64,000 bases of DNA from Gemmatimonadales bacterium (lineage in GTDB: Bacteria; Gemmatimonadota; Gemmatimonadetes; Gemmatimonadales; GWC2-71-9). Numbering within the stretch: position 1 is the first letter of the stretch; every line of letters starts with the position of its first letter. Location: contig JAICLE010000004.1 of NCBI GenBank assembly GCA_025927545.1, positions 1 to 64,000 on the forward strand, written 5' to 3'. A program made the position numbers and the translations under genes. Below are positions 20,973-31,042 of this stretch, one piece after another. The notes under the pieces are model-generated. The model was given only the letters and a program-made list of their open reading frames with translations. It ran no database searches and had not been told where the DNA came from.

Positions 20973-21611
20973 ATGTGGACGCTTCCGAACGTCATCACGC
21001 TCATTCGGATCTGCTTCACGCCGGTCATCGCGCTGCTCCCGTTCATCGAGGGATACTGGCCCAAGCTGATCGCGTTCTTCGTCTTTCTGGCCGCGGCGCT
21101 GAGCGACGTCTACGACGGGCACCTGGCGCGGAGCCGGAACGAGGTCACTGATCTCGGCAAGCTGCTCGATCCCATCGCCGACAAGCTGCTGCTGTTCGCG
21201 ACCCTGATCCCGATCTACTGGATCTCCCGCCAGCGCCACGATCTCTACGACATTCCGGTGTGGGGCAGCATCCCGCTCTGGGTGTGCCTCCTGCTGATCG
21301 GGCGGGAAGTGGCCATGACGCTGTTCCGCTGGTGGGCCAGCCGGCGCGGGGTGGTGATCCCCGCCGGCAACGCCGGCAAGCTCAAGACGACCATCCAGAA
21401 CATTTTCATCGGCGCCGTGATCCTGTGGTTCGCCTTCCGCGACGCACGGAAGCCGATGGGCTGGGAGCACAGCCGCTTCGCCGATTACTGGAACGAGTTC
21501 CACGGCGGGTTCGTCGCGGTGACGCTGGCGGTGGCGACGCTGCTCACGGTCTATTCATTCGTGCTCTATCTCTACCGTAACCGGGCGCTCTTTTCTCACC
21601 GGCATCAGTGA
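20973..21611 (+). CDS. pgsA: CDP-diacylglycerol--glycerol-3-phosphate 3-phosphatidyltransferase
   Basis: 'LPNVITLIRICFTPVIALL', CDP-alcohol phosphotransferase motif 'SDVYDGHLARSRNEVTDLGKLLDPIADKLL'. Confidence 0.92.
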   Translation: MWTLPNVITLIRICFTPVIALLPFIEGYWPKLIAFFVFLAAALSDVYDGHLARSRNEVTDLGKLLDPIADKLLLFATLIPIYWISRQRHDLYDIPVWGSIPLWVCLLLIGREVAMTLFRWWASRRGVVIPAGNAGKLKTTIQNIFIGAVILWFAFRDARKPMGWEHSRFADYWNEFHGGFVAVTLAVATLLTVYSFVLYLYRNRALFSHRHQ

Positions 21612-21626
21612 GAGGCGGGGATCGGG

Positions 21627-21727
21627 TTCACCACAGAGGCACAGAGGGCACGGAGGTACACGGAGAAAACAACCAGTTGTTTGCTGTGCTCTGTGGTCCT
21701 CCGTGCCCTCTGTGCCTCTGTGGTGAA
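21627..21727. repeat. 101-nt palindromic element with perfect 30-bp inverted arms (21627-21656 / 21698-21727)
   Basis: TTCACCACAGAGGCACAGAGGGCACGGAGG versus exact reverse complement CCTCCGTGCCCTCTGTGCCTCTGTGGTGAA; AAACAACCAGTTGTTT at centre. Confidence 0.97.
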
Positions 21728-21740
21728 TGACAGGTGCCCC

Positions 21741-22979
21741 ATGAATCTCGAACTCCGCCCGATCGGCACCGAGCTGCTGCTCGGCTTCACCACTGACACG
21801 AACGCCGCGGAAAGCGCCCGGGTGCTCTCGGCGGCAGGGGTGCGGGTGGTGCGCCGCGCCAGCGTCGGTGACAATGCGGACGATATCCGGGACGCGGTCA
21901 GCGCAGCCCTCGATCGCACCGGCGCCGTGCTCACCACCGGCGGCCTTGGCCCGACCCGCGACGACGTCACCAAGCGCGCCGTGGCGGAGCTGTTCGGCGC
22001 GCCATTCGCGTTCGATGCCACGGTGTGGGCAGACCTGGTCGAGCGGTTTACCCGGCTCGGGCGAACGCCGCCGCCCAGCAACCGGAGCCAGGCGGAGGTG
22101 CCGCGCGGTGCGACGGTGCTCCGGAACCGGTGGGGTACGGCGCCCGGGTTGTGGCTCGAGGGCGAGCCCGGCCTGGTGATCATGCTGCCGGGCGTGCCGG
22201 GCGAGATGCGGAAGCTGCTGGACCATGAAGTGGTGCCCCGCCTCGCGGGCCGGGCCGGCGGACTGGTGGTGCGCTCTCGCCTGGTGCGCACGACGGCCAT
22301 CGCCGAGTCGGCGCTCGCCGAGCGGATGGGAGAGATCGAACGGGAAATCGCGCCGCTCACGCTCGCCTATCTGCCTGGGCCCGACGGCGTGGACTTGCGG
22401 CTCAGCGCGTGGCGGCTGCCGCCGGCAGAGGCCGAGCGCCGCCTGGACGCCGCGGCGGCGGTGCTTCGCGGGCGCGCGGGCGAGCATGCGTACGGTGGGG
22501 ACGACGCCGACCTCGCGGCCGTCGTCCTCGACGCGGCCCGCGACCGCCACCTGACGATCGCCACCGCCGAGTCGTGCACCGGCGGACTCGTCGGCGGACG
22601 GCTGACCGCGATTGCCGGCAGCTCCGAGATCTACCTCGGCGGCGCCGTGTGTTACGCCGACGCGCTCAAGACGGGGCTGCTCGGCGTCGAACCGTCGCTG
22701 CTCCAGGCACACGGGGCGGTAAGCGAGCCGGTCGCGCTCGCCATGGCGCTGGGTGCGGTCGAGCGACTCGGCGCGGGCGCGGCGGTATCGGTGACCGGCA
22801 TCGCCGGGCCGGGCGGTGGCAGCGCGGAGAAGCCGGTGGGCACGGTGTGGATCGGCGCCGCGGCGGGCGGCCGGGCCGAGGCGCGCCACGCGATACTGTC
22901 GGGTGATCGGCAGGAGATCCGCGCCCGCGCGGCGCAACTCGCGCTGTACCGCCTGCTGGGGGCGCTGCGCACGGGCTAG
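21741..22979 (+). CDS. cinA: CinA-family nicotinamide-nucleotide amidohydrolase / competence-damage protein
   Basis: 'IGTELLLGFTTDTNA', 'TTGGLGPTRDD', 'ATAESCTGGLVGGRLTAIAGSSEIYLGG'. Confidence 0.94.
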   Translation: MNLELRPIGTELLLGFTTDTNAAESARVLSAAGVRVVRRASVGDNADDIRDAVSAALDRTGAVLTTGGLGPTRDDVTKRAVAELFGAPFAFDATVWADLVERFTRLGRTPPPSNRSQAEVPRGATVLRNRWGTAPGLWLEGEPGLVIMLPGVPGEMRKLLDHEVVPRLAGRAGGLVVRSRLVRTTAIAESALAERMGEIEREIAPLTLAYLPGPDGVDLRLSAWRLPPAEAERRLDAAAAVLRGRAGEHAYGGDDADLAAVVLDAARDRHLTIATAESCTGGLVGGRLTAIAGSSEIYLGGAVCYADALKTGLLGVEPSLLQAHGAVSEPVALAMALGAVERLGAGAAVSVTGIAGPGGGSAEKPVGTVWIGAAAGGRAEARHAILSGDRQEIRARAAQLALYRLLGALRTG

Positions 22980-23012
22980 CTCATTGGTGGCTCCCTTCGA
23001 TCCAGCTCGCCG

Positions 23013-23765
23013 TCACCGCAGCCGGAAGCTCAGGCCGAACTCGAGCACCGGGTACAGGTCGATGACGCCCGGCAGGTCGTCGATCCTGTCCTGGATCTCC
23101 TGCTGCTCCAAGAGCCGGTCCCGCTCGAATTTGTCGCGGGCAGCCCCGGCCAGCGTCGTCGCGGCCTGGAGCGAGGCGCGGGGATGGCCGTGGAACATCA
23201 CGCCGAAGTCGAACTCGAACCCCGCTCGACCCTGTCCCATCAGCGCGCCGTTGAATCCGAACCCCGCATAGGGCGCGACGCGGCGGAATGCGACCTTCCC
23301 GGTCAGCGACTGCACGTCGGCACTGGTGTACTCGTTGTCGCCGATGAAAACGCTCTGGCCCACGATGCCGTCTCCGGCCGCCTGGTTACCGTTGATGATC
23401 ACGCCGGTCGAGAGCCGGAAGGCGCCGCCTGCGGGGTGCAGGTCGAGCAGGAGCGGCATGGTCTGCAGCCGTGGCGTCAGGTCGTAGGTGATACCTTCGA
23501 TGTCCTCGTCGCGGCTCAGGCTGAAGTAGTTGAAGCCGGTGCGGACCGCCAGGTGGCGCGAGAGGCTGACCGCCGCCTCGCCGCCCAGGCCGAGCGTGCC
23601 GAACCGGGGGCCAAAGACCACGCGGCCGGCGCGCGGCGCCGTTGCGGGGCCGGTTGCAGTGGCCGTGCCCGTGGTCTGCGCTGGCATCGGCGGCGCGGAG
23701 AAGGCGATGAGCAGCGCCAGCGCGGCCGGGCGTACTCCACTCGCGGCGGAACGAGACCGGATCAT
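23013..23765 (-). CDS. Exported hypothetical protein, outer-membrane beta-barrel-like
   Basis: Signal peptide 'MIRSRSAASGVRPAALALLIAFSAPPMPAQ'; repeated G-aromatic strands. Confidence 0.65.
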   Translation of the reverse strand: MIRSRSAASGVRPAALALLIAFSAPPMPAQTTGTATATGPATAPRAGRVVFGPRFGTLGLGGEAAVSLSRHLAVRTGFNYFSLSRDEDIEGITYDLTPRLQTMPLLLDLHPAGGAFRLSTGVIINGNQAAGDGIVGQSVFIGDNEYTSADVQSLTGKVAFRRVAPYAGFGFNGALMGQGRAGFEFDFGVMFHGHPRASLQAATTLAGAARDKFERDRLLEQQEIQDRIDDLPGVIDLYPVLEFGLSFRLR

Positions 23766-23902
23766 CGGATCTACCTCCGAGGGTGCACGCTGCGGCGCCA
23801 TGGACAACGTCGAGCGCGGCGCATCTTGCGCCGGTTGCCGGCGGACGGAAGCTTGGAGAGCCCATCCGTGCCGCACAGCCGTGTGTACTGGTCCGTCCCC
23901 GC

Positions 23903-24625
23903 TCAGGCCGGGCGCGCCATGGCGGCGGATTCCAGATGAATGCGGAGCCTGGCGCACACGCCCGCGAGTCGCCGGTAGACGTGGAACGGCGTGGGCAGGC
24001 CAAGGAGGGCGGCGATCTCCTTCGCGCTCAGGTCGTCCTCGAACCGGAGCCGGAGCAGGAGCTGGTCACCGGGGGGAAGCGCCCTGGTCGCACGGACGAG
24101 CGCCAGGCGGCGGCGTTCGGCATCGAGCCGGTCGCCGGGGTCGGGCAGGGTGGGATCGGCCAGGCGCGTGAGGTCTTCCGCGCTCTCGGCCAGGTCGCTC
24201 AGACAGCGTCGGGTCATCCGGGCCGCGGCTGCGGCCGGGCGATGGGGCTCATTGCCGCGAGTTCGACCGTATCGCAGCCGATAGTGGTCCAGGCAGAGCC
24301 GCCGGGCCACGACAACGAGCCAGGTGGAGAAGCGGCTGCGCCCGTCGGCGCTGAACCGCCGGAGGCGGCGGCAGTCGTCGCGTCGGAGCTCGTCCAGCAT
24401 GTGGGCGTAGCGGTCGAGCGCCTCGTCGTACCCCGGGCCGAAGGCGGTGGCCACCCGGAGCAGGAGCGCGCTGTAGACCGATAGAAAGGCGCTCCAGGCC
24501 GCCTCGGCCTCCATGCCTGGTGCGGCGGCGAGCAGCCGGGCGACCTCTTCCGGCAGCGCCGCCCGGGACTCCAGCGTAAACGACGCACATGCTGGCGTTG
24601 CGAGCGGGGCGGGCATCGTGGACAT
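23903..24625 (-). CDS. ECF-type RNA polymerase sigma factor
   Basis: Region 2-like 'RFSTWLVVVARRLCLDHYR'; region 4-like 'LPPGDQLLLRLRFEDDLSAKEIAALLGLP'. Confidence 0.82.
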   Translation of the reverse strand: MSTMPAPLATPACASFTLESRAALPEEVARLLAAAPGMEAEAAWSAFLSVYSALLLRVATAFGPGYDEALDRYAHMLDELRRDDCRRLRRFSADGRSRFSTWLVVVARRLCLDHYRLRYGRTRGNEPHRPAAAAARMTRRCLSDLAESAEDLTRLADPTLPDPGDRLDAERRRLALVRATRALPPGDQLLLRLRFEDDLSAKEIAALLGLPTPFHVYRRLAGVCARLRIHLESAAMARPA

Positions 24626-24703
24626 CCTGAGCTGGGGGAACGTTCGCCGCCCAGCTTACCGCGGCCCCGTTAGCGCACTGTCAGGCCGCCGTTATTTCTG
24701 CGT

Positions 24704-26416
24704 TTGGGGGAGCTTCCGCGACCGATGCTGCGGCTGACGACGTTCGGGGGTGTGGCAATCCGGGCCGATGCGGTCGGGACGGCCGAGCCGGCGGGCGAAT
24801 CGCCCGTGCCCCGGCGGGCGCTGGCGCTGCTGGTCCTGCTGGCCGCGGCCCCGGCGGGCGGCGTGAGCCGCGATAGCCTTACGGCCTATCTCTGGCCGGA
24901 GAGCGATGAAGAGCACGCGCGCAGCGCGCTGCGCCAGGCGCTCCACACGCTCCGGCGCGAGCTCGCCCTCCCGGAGCTGGTCGTGGGAGGCGTGACGCTC
25001 CGGGTCAATCCCTCGCTGCTCACCAGTGACATCCGGGAGTTCGACGAAGCCCGCGCCGCCGGCGAGCTCGAGCGGGCGCTGGCCTGCTACCGTGGACCCT
25101 TCCTCGACGGGTTCCACGTGGGTGGCGTCCCCGAGTTCGAGCGTTGGGTCGAGCGGCAGCGAGTGGAGTACACGAGCCGGACCGCCGGCGTGCTGGAGGC
25201 CCTCGCACGGGGGGCGGACCAGCGCGGCGAGGCGGGGACCGCGGCGGAGTGGTGGCGAAGGCTGGCGGCACTCGACCCGCTCAATTCCCGGATCGCCACC
25301 GAGCTCATGCGGGCGCTGGCGGCAGCCGGCAACCCCGCCGGCGCGCTGATGCATGCGCAGGCGCACGAGATGCTGGTCCGAGAGGAACTGGGAGTGGCGC
25401 CGGACGCCGCATTCACGGCGTTGATGGCGCGGATCCGACGCGGTGAGACGGGCGGCGTCGCGCCGGACCCCGAGCCGCAGCCTTCGTCCGCCGCTTCCGC
25501 TCGCCAGTCGCTGGCCGAGGAGGCCCGGCGGTTTCGCGAGCGGCTCGAGCGTGAGCTGGCCGGGCGCTACGCGCTGGAAGCCCCGGTCGAGCCGGGGCGC
25601 GACGGTACCGTCCGGCTCTTCCCGGCCCGCGACCTGCGCCACGACCGGCCGGTCACACTCAAGGTCCTTCATCCCGCCCTGGCCTCCCAGCTCGATATCG
25701 AGCGCTTCCTGCGCGAGATCAAGCTCACCGCCCGCCTGCAGCATCCGCACATTCTCCCCTTGCTGGACTCCGGCGACGTCGGCGGGCGGCCGTGGTATGT
25801 CACGCCCCGCCCAGACGACGCGGAGACCTTGCGGGCCCGGCTGAATCGGGACGTACCACTGGCCGCGGAGGAAGCTGCTCGACTGGCTCGCGAGCTGGCG
25901 GACGCACTGGAGCACGCGCATGCGCACGGCGTTCTCCACCGCGACGTCTCGCCGGAGAACGTACTGCTCGCCGGCGGCCATGCGCTGCTCACCAACCTGG
26001 GCGTCGCGCGTGCGCTCGACGCGGCGGCGGGGCCGAAGCTCACCGAGACCGGCATGCTGCTCGGTTCGGCGGCGTACATGAGCCCGGAGCAGGCGACGGG
26101 AGAGCAGGCGCTCGACGGCCGGAGCGACATCTATTCGCTCGGCGCGGTGCTGTTCGAGATGTTGATGGGGGAAGCTCTGTTCAGCGGCCCGACGCCGCAG
26201 GCGATCATGGCGAAAAGAGCGGCGCCGCCAGGCGCTCCGCTCCGGGAGCGTTTGGCGGCGGTTCCGGGTGGGCTCGCCGGCGCACTGGCCCGGGCACTGG
26301 CTCACCGCCCGGATGAACGGTTCCGCTCGGCGCACGAGTTCGGCGCGGCGCTGGACCCAACCGGCCCGCGCACAACCCGTGCTTCCGCCCGCTGGCGCCG
26401 ATGGCTGGGGATCTGA
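24704..26416 (+). CDS. BTAD (SARP-like) domain fused to a Hanks-type kinase domain with degraded catalytic motifs
   Basis: N-term 'LRLTTFGGVAIRADA...SRDSLTAYLWPESDEEHARSALRQALHTLRREL'; C-term 'LKVLHPALASQLDIERFLREIKLTARLQHPHILPLLDSG...HRDVSPENVLL...NLGVARA...AYMSPEQATGEQALDGRSDIYSLGAVLFEML'. Confidence 0.92.
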   Translation: MGELPRPMLRLTTFGGVAIRADAVGTAEPAGESPVPRRALALLVLLAAAPAGGVSRDSLTAYLWPESDEEHARSALRQALHTLRRELALPELVVGGVTLRVNPSLLTSDIREFDEARAAGELERALACYRGPFLDGFHVGGVPEFERWVERQRVEYTSRTAGVLEALARGADQRGEAGTAAEWWRRLAALDPLNSRIATELMRALAAAGNPAGALMHAQAHEMLVREELGVAPDAAFTALMARIRRGETGGVAPDPEPQPSSAASARQSLAEEARRFRERLERELAGRYALEAPVEPGRDGTVRLFPARDLRHDRPVTLKVLHPALASQLDIERFLREIKLTARLQHPHILPLLDSGDVGGRPWYVTPRPDDAETLRARLNRDVPLAAEEAARLARELADALEHAHAHGVLHRDVSPENVLLAGGHALLTNLGVARALDAAAGPKLTETGMLLGSAAYMSPEQATGEQALDGRSDIYSLGAVLFEMLMGEALFSGPTPQAIMAKRAAPPGAPLRERLAAVPGGLAGALARALAHRPDERFRSAHEFGAALDPTGPRTTRASARWRRWLGI

Positions 26417-26419
26417 GCC

Positions 26420-26632
26420 CTAGCCCGGCCGCGATCCGCCGGGCGGCCGCAACTGCTTCAAGGCCGCGATGACCTCATCGAGGCAGGCGTCGCACACCAC
26501 CAGGTGGGCTTCGACGCGGCGCCGGTGCCCCGCGTCCACCGCGGCATCCAGATATTCGGCAATCTGACCAGGACTGAGATGCCCAGTGTTCGGTTGGGCG
26601 GCACTCGCATGCCCCCGGCGATCCTCTGACAT
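26420..26632 (-). CDS. Small zinc-finger (anti-sigma-like) protein
   Basis: 'GHRRRVEAHLVVCDACLDEVIAAL' HxxxCxxC zf-HC2-type motif. Confidence 0.65.
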   Translation of the reverse strand: MSEDRRGHASAAQPNTGHLSPGQIAEYLDAAVDAGHRRRVEAHLVVCDACLDEVIAALKQLRPPGGSRPG

Positions 26633-26817
26633 TTCGGATTAAACGGGCAACGGGTGGCATTAGAGCGGACGGCCGCTGGTGAGTGTCCCATCCGCCTCAC
26701 TGGCGCCGGTCAATCGCTGACTGCAGGAACGGGTCAGCGTCGGCTCGAGCTGCCGTTCGAGCTGCGGCTCAGGGGAAATAGCAGCAAACGAACGTGCCGG
26801 CCGCCGCCCGCCAAATT

Positions 26818-26844
26818 AGTCGACTGCGGATGCGATAGTCGACG
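26818..26844. promoter_or_regulatory. Paired AGTCGACT / AGTCGACG sites (possible operator) in the long grpE leader
   Basis: AGTCGACT at 26818-26825 and AGTCGACG at 26837-26844; gtcgact/agtcgac arms are also inverted. Confidence 0.3.
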
Positions 26845-27080
26845 ATCTCGATTTCCGAAGAACCGCTCCCGTCCGACCGAACCTGCCAGTCTGGGGTCGA
26901 GGACCTTGACCGCGCGACCGTGCAGCAGGTCATGCGCCGCCCAGAGCAGCCGCGATCCGTGGCTTCGATTCGGTCGAGGAGAATCGGGGGGAAAAACGCC
27001 CTATACTACGGCGACGCACACGGCCCGGCGAGAGTGCCGCTATTATCTTTCCTCGGCCTTCTCAATTGACGAGGTTGCAA

Positions 27081-27761
27081 GTGACCGACAAGCGAAGATT
27101 CAGCGGCGAATATGCGGACGACCCCGAGACCCTCCACACGCCCGGTGGCATGACCGATCCCGCCGCCTCTCGGGGGCGGAGCGCCGACGGCGCCGACCTG
27201 GCGTCTACCGATATGTCCCAGGAGCCCTCCTCCCGCGAAGAGGACACCCAGCCGGTTTTCCGCGGTGGGACGGGCGGGCTGCCGATCGAGCCCTCCGCGC
27301 AGGCCGTGCGCCGGCTCGAATCCCAGCTCGAGGAGGCGAACGACCGACACCTTCGACTGGCCGCGGACTACGACAACTACCGGAAGCGTGTCGGCCGGGA
27401 GCGTGCCGAGCTGGCCGACCGATCGCAGGCCGGCCTCGTCGTCCGCCTGCTCGAGGTGCTCGACGACCTCGACCGACTGAGCGCCGAGGGCGCCGCGACG
27501 CCTGCCCCCGCGCTGCACCAGGCGGTCGAGCTCATCGACCGCAAGCTCCGGAAGGAGCTTCAGACGGCCGGGCTCGAGCCCATCGATCCGGTAGGCTCGC
27601 CATTCGACCCCAACGTGCATGAGGCGGTCTCGACGCTTCCGCCTCCCAGCCCCGAGCTCGACCACACGGTGAGCGCCACCTTCCAGGTCGGCTACCTCTT
27701 CAAGGGCACGCTCGTGCGGCCGGCCCGGGTCCAGGTGTACGCCGAGCAGGGACAGGCCTGA
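27081..27761 (+). CDS. grpE: Nucleotide exchange factor GrpE
   Basis: '[19 protein letters not shown]', '[17 protein letters not shown]', '[17 protein letters not shown]'; GTG start (TTG at 27066 possible). Confidence 0.92.
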   Translation: MTDKRRFSGEYADDPETLHTPGGMTDPAASRGRSADGADLASTDMSQEPSSREEDTQPVFRGGTGGLPIEPSAQAVRRLESQLEEANDRHLRLAADYDNYRKRVGRERAELADRSQAGLVVRLLEVLDDLDRLSAEGAATPAPALHQAVELIDRKLRKELQTAGLEPIDPVGSPFDPNVHEAVSTLPPPSPELDHTVSATFQVGYLFKGTLVRPARVQVYAEQGQA

Positions 27762-27763
27762 CC

Positions 27764-28867
27764 GTGGCCGCAAAGGACTTCTACCGGGTCCTTGGCGTCT
27801 CCGACTCGGCGAGTCAGGACGAGATCAAGAAGGCGTACCGGCGACTCGCCAAACAGTACCACCCGGACGCAAATCCGAACAACGCCTCTGCCGCCGAGCG
27901 CTTCAAGGAGATCTCGGAGGCGCACAGCGTGCTCTCCGACGCCGAAAAGCGGAAGCAGTACGATCAGATGCGGCGGCTGGGTGCGTTCGACGGCGCGGCG
28001 GCCGGCGGGCCTCGCCGCGGGGCGGGGGCACGCGGGCCGGGCGCGCAGGGTCCTGATATCGACCTGGGCGGAGCCAAGTTCGGCGACTTCGGGGGTCTGG
28101 GCGACATCTTCTCGTCCATCTTCGGCCGCGGCCGGCAGGAGGCGCCGCGGGCCGAGATCATCGAGACGGTGGTCGAAGTTCCGTTTCGGATCGCGATGCT
28201 CGGCGGCAAGGTGCCGGTCGCGCTCTCGGTCACGGAGCCATGTCCCACCTGCTCCGGCTCCGGCGGCGCACCCGGCGCCACCTGGTCCACCTGTCCCGAG
28301 TGCAACGGTCGCGGCACCATCTCATTCGGGCAGGGGGGCTTTGCGGTGAACCGGCCGTGCCCGCAGTGCCGCGGCCGCGGCCGGATCCCCTCGCAGCCGT
28401 GCCCCACCTGCCGCGGCGCGGGCGAGGTCCGGACCGAGCGGCGTGTGGTGATCACGGTGCCGCCCGCCACCGAGACGGGCACCCGGGTGCGCATCCGCGG
28501 CCAGGGCGAGCCGGGCCAGCTCGGGAGCCCCGCCGGCGATCTCCTGGTCACCTTCCAGGTCCAGCCCGACCGCTTCTTTCGCCGCGAGGGGCTCGACATC
28601 GTATGCGAGGTGCCGCTCAACCTGGCGCAGGCCACGCTCGGCACCCGGCTCCGCGTTCGCACGCTCGACGGCAAGAAGGTCATGCTGCGCATCCCGGCCG
28701 GCACCCAGCCGGGCCGGAAGTTTCGCATCAAGGGGCAGGGAATCGAAAAGAACGGAGTGCGGGGCGATCAGCTCGTGCAGGTGCAGGTTGCCCTGCCGGA
28801 CGAGCTCACGCCGGAGCAGCAGGAGCTGATGAAGAAGCTGGCCGACTCGGCCGGGCTGGCGTACTAG
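27764..28867 (+). CDS. dnaJ: Chaperone DnaJ
   Basis: J-domain '[31 protein letters not shown]'; four CxxCxGxG zinc repeats; GTG start. Confidence 0.96.
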   Translation: MAAKDFYRVLGVSDSASQDEIKKAYRRLAKQYHPDANPNNASAAERFKEISEAHSVLSDAEKRKQYDQMRRLGAFDGAAAGGPRRGAGARGPGAQGPDIDLGGAKFGDFGGLGDIFSSIFGRGRQEAPRAEIIETVVEVPFRIAMLGGKVPVALSVTEPCPTCSGSGGAPGATWSTCPECNGRGTISFGQGGFAVNRPCPQCRGRGRIPSQPCPTCRGAGEVRTERRVVITVPPATETGTRVRIRGQGEPGQLGSPAGDLLVTFQVQPDRFFRREGLDIVCEVPLNLAQATLGTRLRVRTLDGKKVMLRIPAGTQPGRKFRIKGQGIEKNGVRGDQLVQVQVALPDELTPEQQELMKKLADSAGLAY

Positions 28868-28903
28868 CGGGAGTTGTGTACGTCGCTGGACGGCGCCGGT
28901 CGC

Positions 28904-31042
28904 TCACGCTGGCGGGCGCCCGGCCTCTATCAGCATCCGGTGCGTCGCGCGCTCCGGCTCCGCTCCGGCGGACCCGCGCTGCTCGTACGTCCCGTCCGGC
29001 CCGAGCTCCCACGCCTGCCGGTTGTCCTCCAGCATCAGCAGCAGCAGATCGCGCAGCGCCGTCCGGTCCGCGGGATCGTCGATCGGCGTGACCGCCTCGA
29101 TCCGGCGGTCGAGATTGCGCGGCATCCAGTCCGCCGAGCCGATATAGACCTCTTCGTCGCCGCCGTTGAGAAAGTAGAACGCGCGCGAGTGCTCCAGGAA
29201 CCGGCCCACGATGCTGATCACGCGGATGCGCTCGCTCACCCCGGCGAGCCCGGGGCGCAGGCAGCAGATGCCGCGGATGATGAGGTCGATCGGCACGCCG
29301 GCACGGGACGCCTGGTACAGCGCCGCGATGAGCTCGGGGTCCACCAACGCGTTCATCTTGACGATGATCCGCGCGGGGCGGCCCGCCTCGCGGTGGCCGA
29401 TCTCGCGCCGGATCATTCCGAGGAACCGGTCCCGCATCCCGCGCGGCGCCACGATGAGTTTCCGATAGCCGGTCGGCACCGCGAAGCCGGTGAGCACGTT
29501 GAACAGGTCGGTGAGGTCGGCCCCGAGCGCCGGGTCGGCGCTCAGCAGCCCGAAGTCGGTGTAGACCCGCGCGGTCTTCGGATTGTAGTTGCCGGTGCCG
29601 ATATGCAGGTACCGGCGCATCGTGTCGCCCTCCCGCCGCACCACCAGCATGATCTTGGCGTGCGTCTTGAGTCCGGGGACTCCGTAGCTCACGTGGACGC
29701 CGACATCCTCCAGCCGCTGCGCCCAGATGATGTTGTTCTCCTCGTCGAACCGTGCCTGCAGCTCGATCAGCACGGCCACCTGCTTCCCCCGCTCGGCGGC
29801 CTGCGCCAGCAGCCGCGCGATGCTCGAGTCGCCGCCGGTGCGGTAGAGCGTGAGCTTGATCGCGAGAACGTCCGGATCCTCCGCGGCGCTCTGGATGAAG
29901 CGCTCGACCGAGGTCTGGAAGCTCTCGTACGGGTGGTGCAGCAGCAGGTCGCCCTCGCGGAGCACGTCGAAGATGTTGCGCCCCGAGGTGAGCCGTGCCG
30001 GGGTGAGCGGATGGAACACCGGATCCCTGAGCGCGGGCAGGTCGAGGGCCGCGAGGGTGAGCAGGTCGGCCGTGTCCATGACGCCGGCGACCTCGTAGAG
30101 GTCCCCGGCGGTGAGCGCCAGGGCGGGCGGCTCCTGCTGCTCACTGAATTCCATCAGCAGCAGCTCCCGGAGCGAGGCGGGCATCGCCGCGTGCACCTCG
30201 ATCCGCACCACCTCGGCGAATCGCCGGTTCCGGACTTCCTCCTGGATCAGGCTCAGAAGATCCTCGGCCTCGTCGCCATTCTCGATCTGCAGCTCGGTGT
30301 TCCGGGTGATGCGGAAGAGATGCCAGCCGAGAATTTCCACGCCGGGGAACAGCGCCTCCAGGTGCACGCCGATGACTTCCCCGAGCGGCACGAAATGGTT
30401 CGGCGTCGGGAGCGCGATCCAGCGCGGCAGGATCTTGGGCACCTTCACCCGGGCGAACCGCTCCTCGCCATCCGATCCCCGCAGCACGACCGCGAGGGAG
30501 AGGCTCAGGTTGGAGATGTAGGGAAACGGGTGCCCGGGATCGACCGCGAGCGGTGTGAGGACCGGAAAGACGTGCGCCTGAAAGTAGGCGTCGACGTGCT
30601 CGCGGTCGGCAGGGTCGAGCGCGTCGAGCCGCTGGTGGAGCACCACGCCCTGCTCGGCGAGTGCGGGGAGCACGGCGTCCATCAGGCAATCGCGATGACG
30701 CCGCACCAGGTCCCGCACTACCGCCGCGATGGCGGTGAGTTGGTCCTCCGGCGTCATGCCGTCGGCGGTCCGCTCCACGATGCCCGCGGCCACCTGCTGT
30801 TTGAGCCCGGCCACGCGGACCTGGAAGAACTCGTCGAGGTTGCTGCTGAAGATGGCGAGAAACTTGAGACGCTCGAGCAGCGGGGTGCGCGGGTCCACCG
30901 CCTCGTGCAGCACGCGGCGGTTGAATTCGAGCCAGGAGAGCTCGCGGTTGAGGTAGAGCGACGGGTCCCGGAGGTCGGGCGAGGGGGGCGTCTCTGGGTC
31001 GAGGACCTGGGTCACGGGCGGAGCCTCACGGCGGGCGGCCAT
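28904..31042 (-). CDS. ppk1: Polyphosphate kinase 1
   Basis: 'LYLNRELSWLEFNRRVLHEA', 'HHPYESFQTSVERFIQSAAEDPDVLAIKLTLYRTGGDS', 'HIGTGNYNPKTARVYTDFGL'. Confidence 0.97.
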   Translation of the reverse strand: MAARREAPPVTQVLDPETPPSPDLRDPSLYLNRELSWLEFNRRVLHEAVDPRTPLLERLKFLAIFSSNLDEFFQVRVAGLKQQVAAGIVERTADGMTPEDQLTAIAAVVRDLVRRHRDCLMDAVLPALAEQGVVLHQRLDALDPADREHVDAYFQAHVFPVLTPLAVDPGHPFPYISNLSLSLAVVLRGSDGEERFARVKVPKILPRWIALPTPNHFVPLGEVIGVHLEALFPGVEILGWHLFRITRNTELQIENGDEAEDLLSLIQEEVRNRRFAEVVRIEVHAAMPASLRELLLMEFSEQQEPPALALTAGDLYEVAGVMDTADLLTLAALDLPALRDPVFHPLTPARLTSGRNIFDVLREGDLLLHHPYESFQTSVERFIQSAAEDPDVLAIKLTLYRTGGDSSIARLLAQAAERGKQVAVLIELQARFDEENNIIWAQRLEDVGVHVSYGVPGLKTHAKIMLVVRREGDTMRRYLHIGTGNYNPKTARVYTDFGLLSADPALGADLTDLFNVLTGFAVPTGYRKLIVAPRGMRDRFLGMIRREIGHREAGRPARIIVKMNALVDPELIAALYQASRAGVPIDLIIRGICCLRPGLAGVSERIRVISIVGRFLEHSRAFYFLNGGDEEVYIGSADWMPRNLDRRIEAVTPIDDPADRTALRDLLLLMLEDNRQAWELGPDGTYEQRGSAGAEPERATHRMLIEAGRPPA

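Noticed and set aside
26640-27080. CIRCE element upstream of grpE
   Set aside because: No TTAGCACTC-N9-GAGTGCTAA or close match found by eye.
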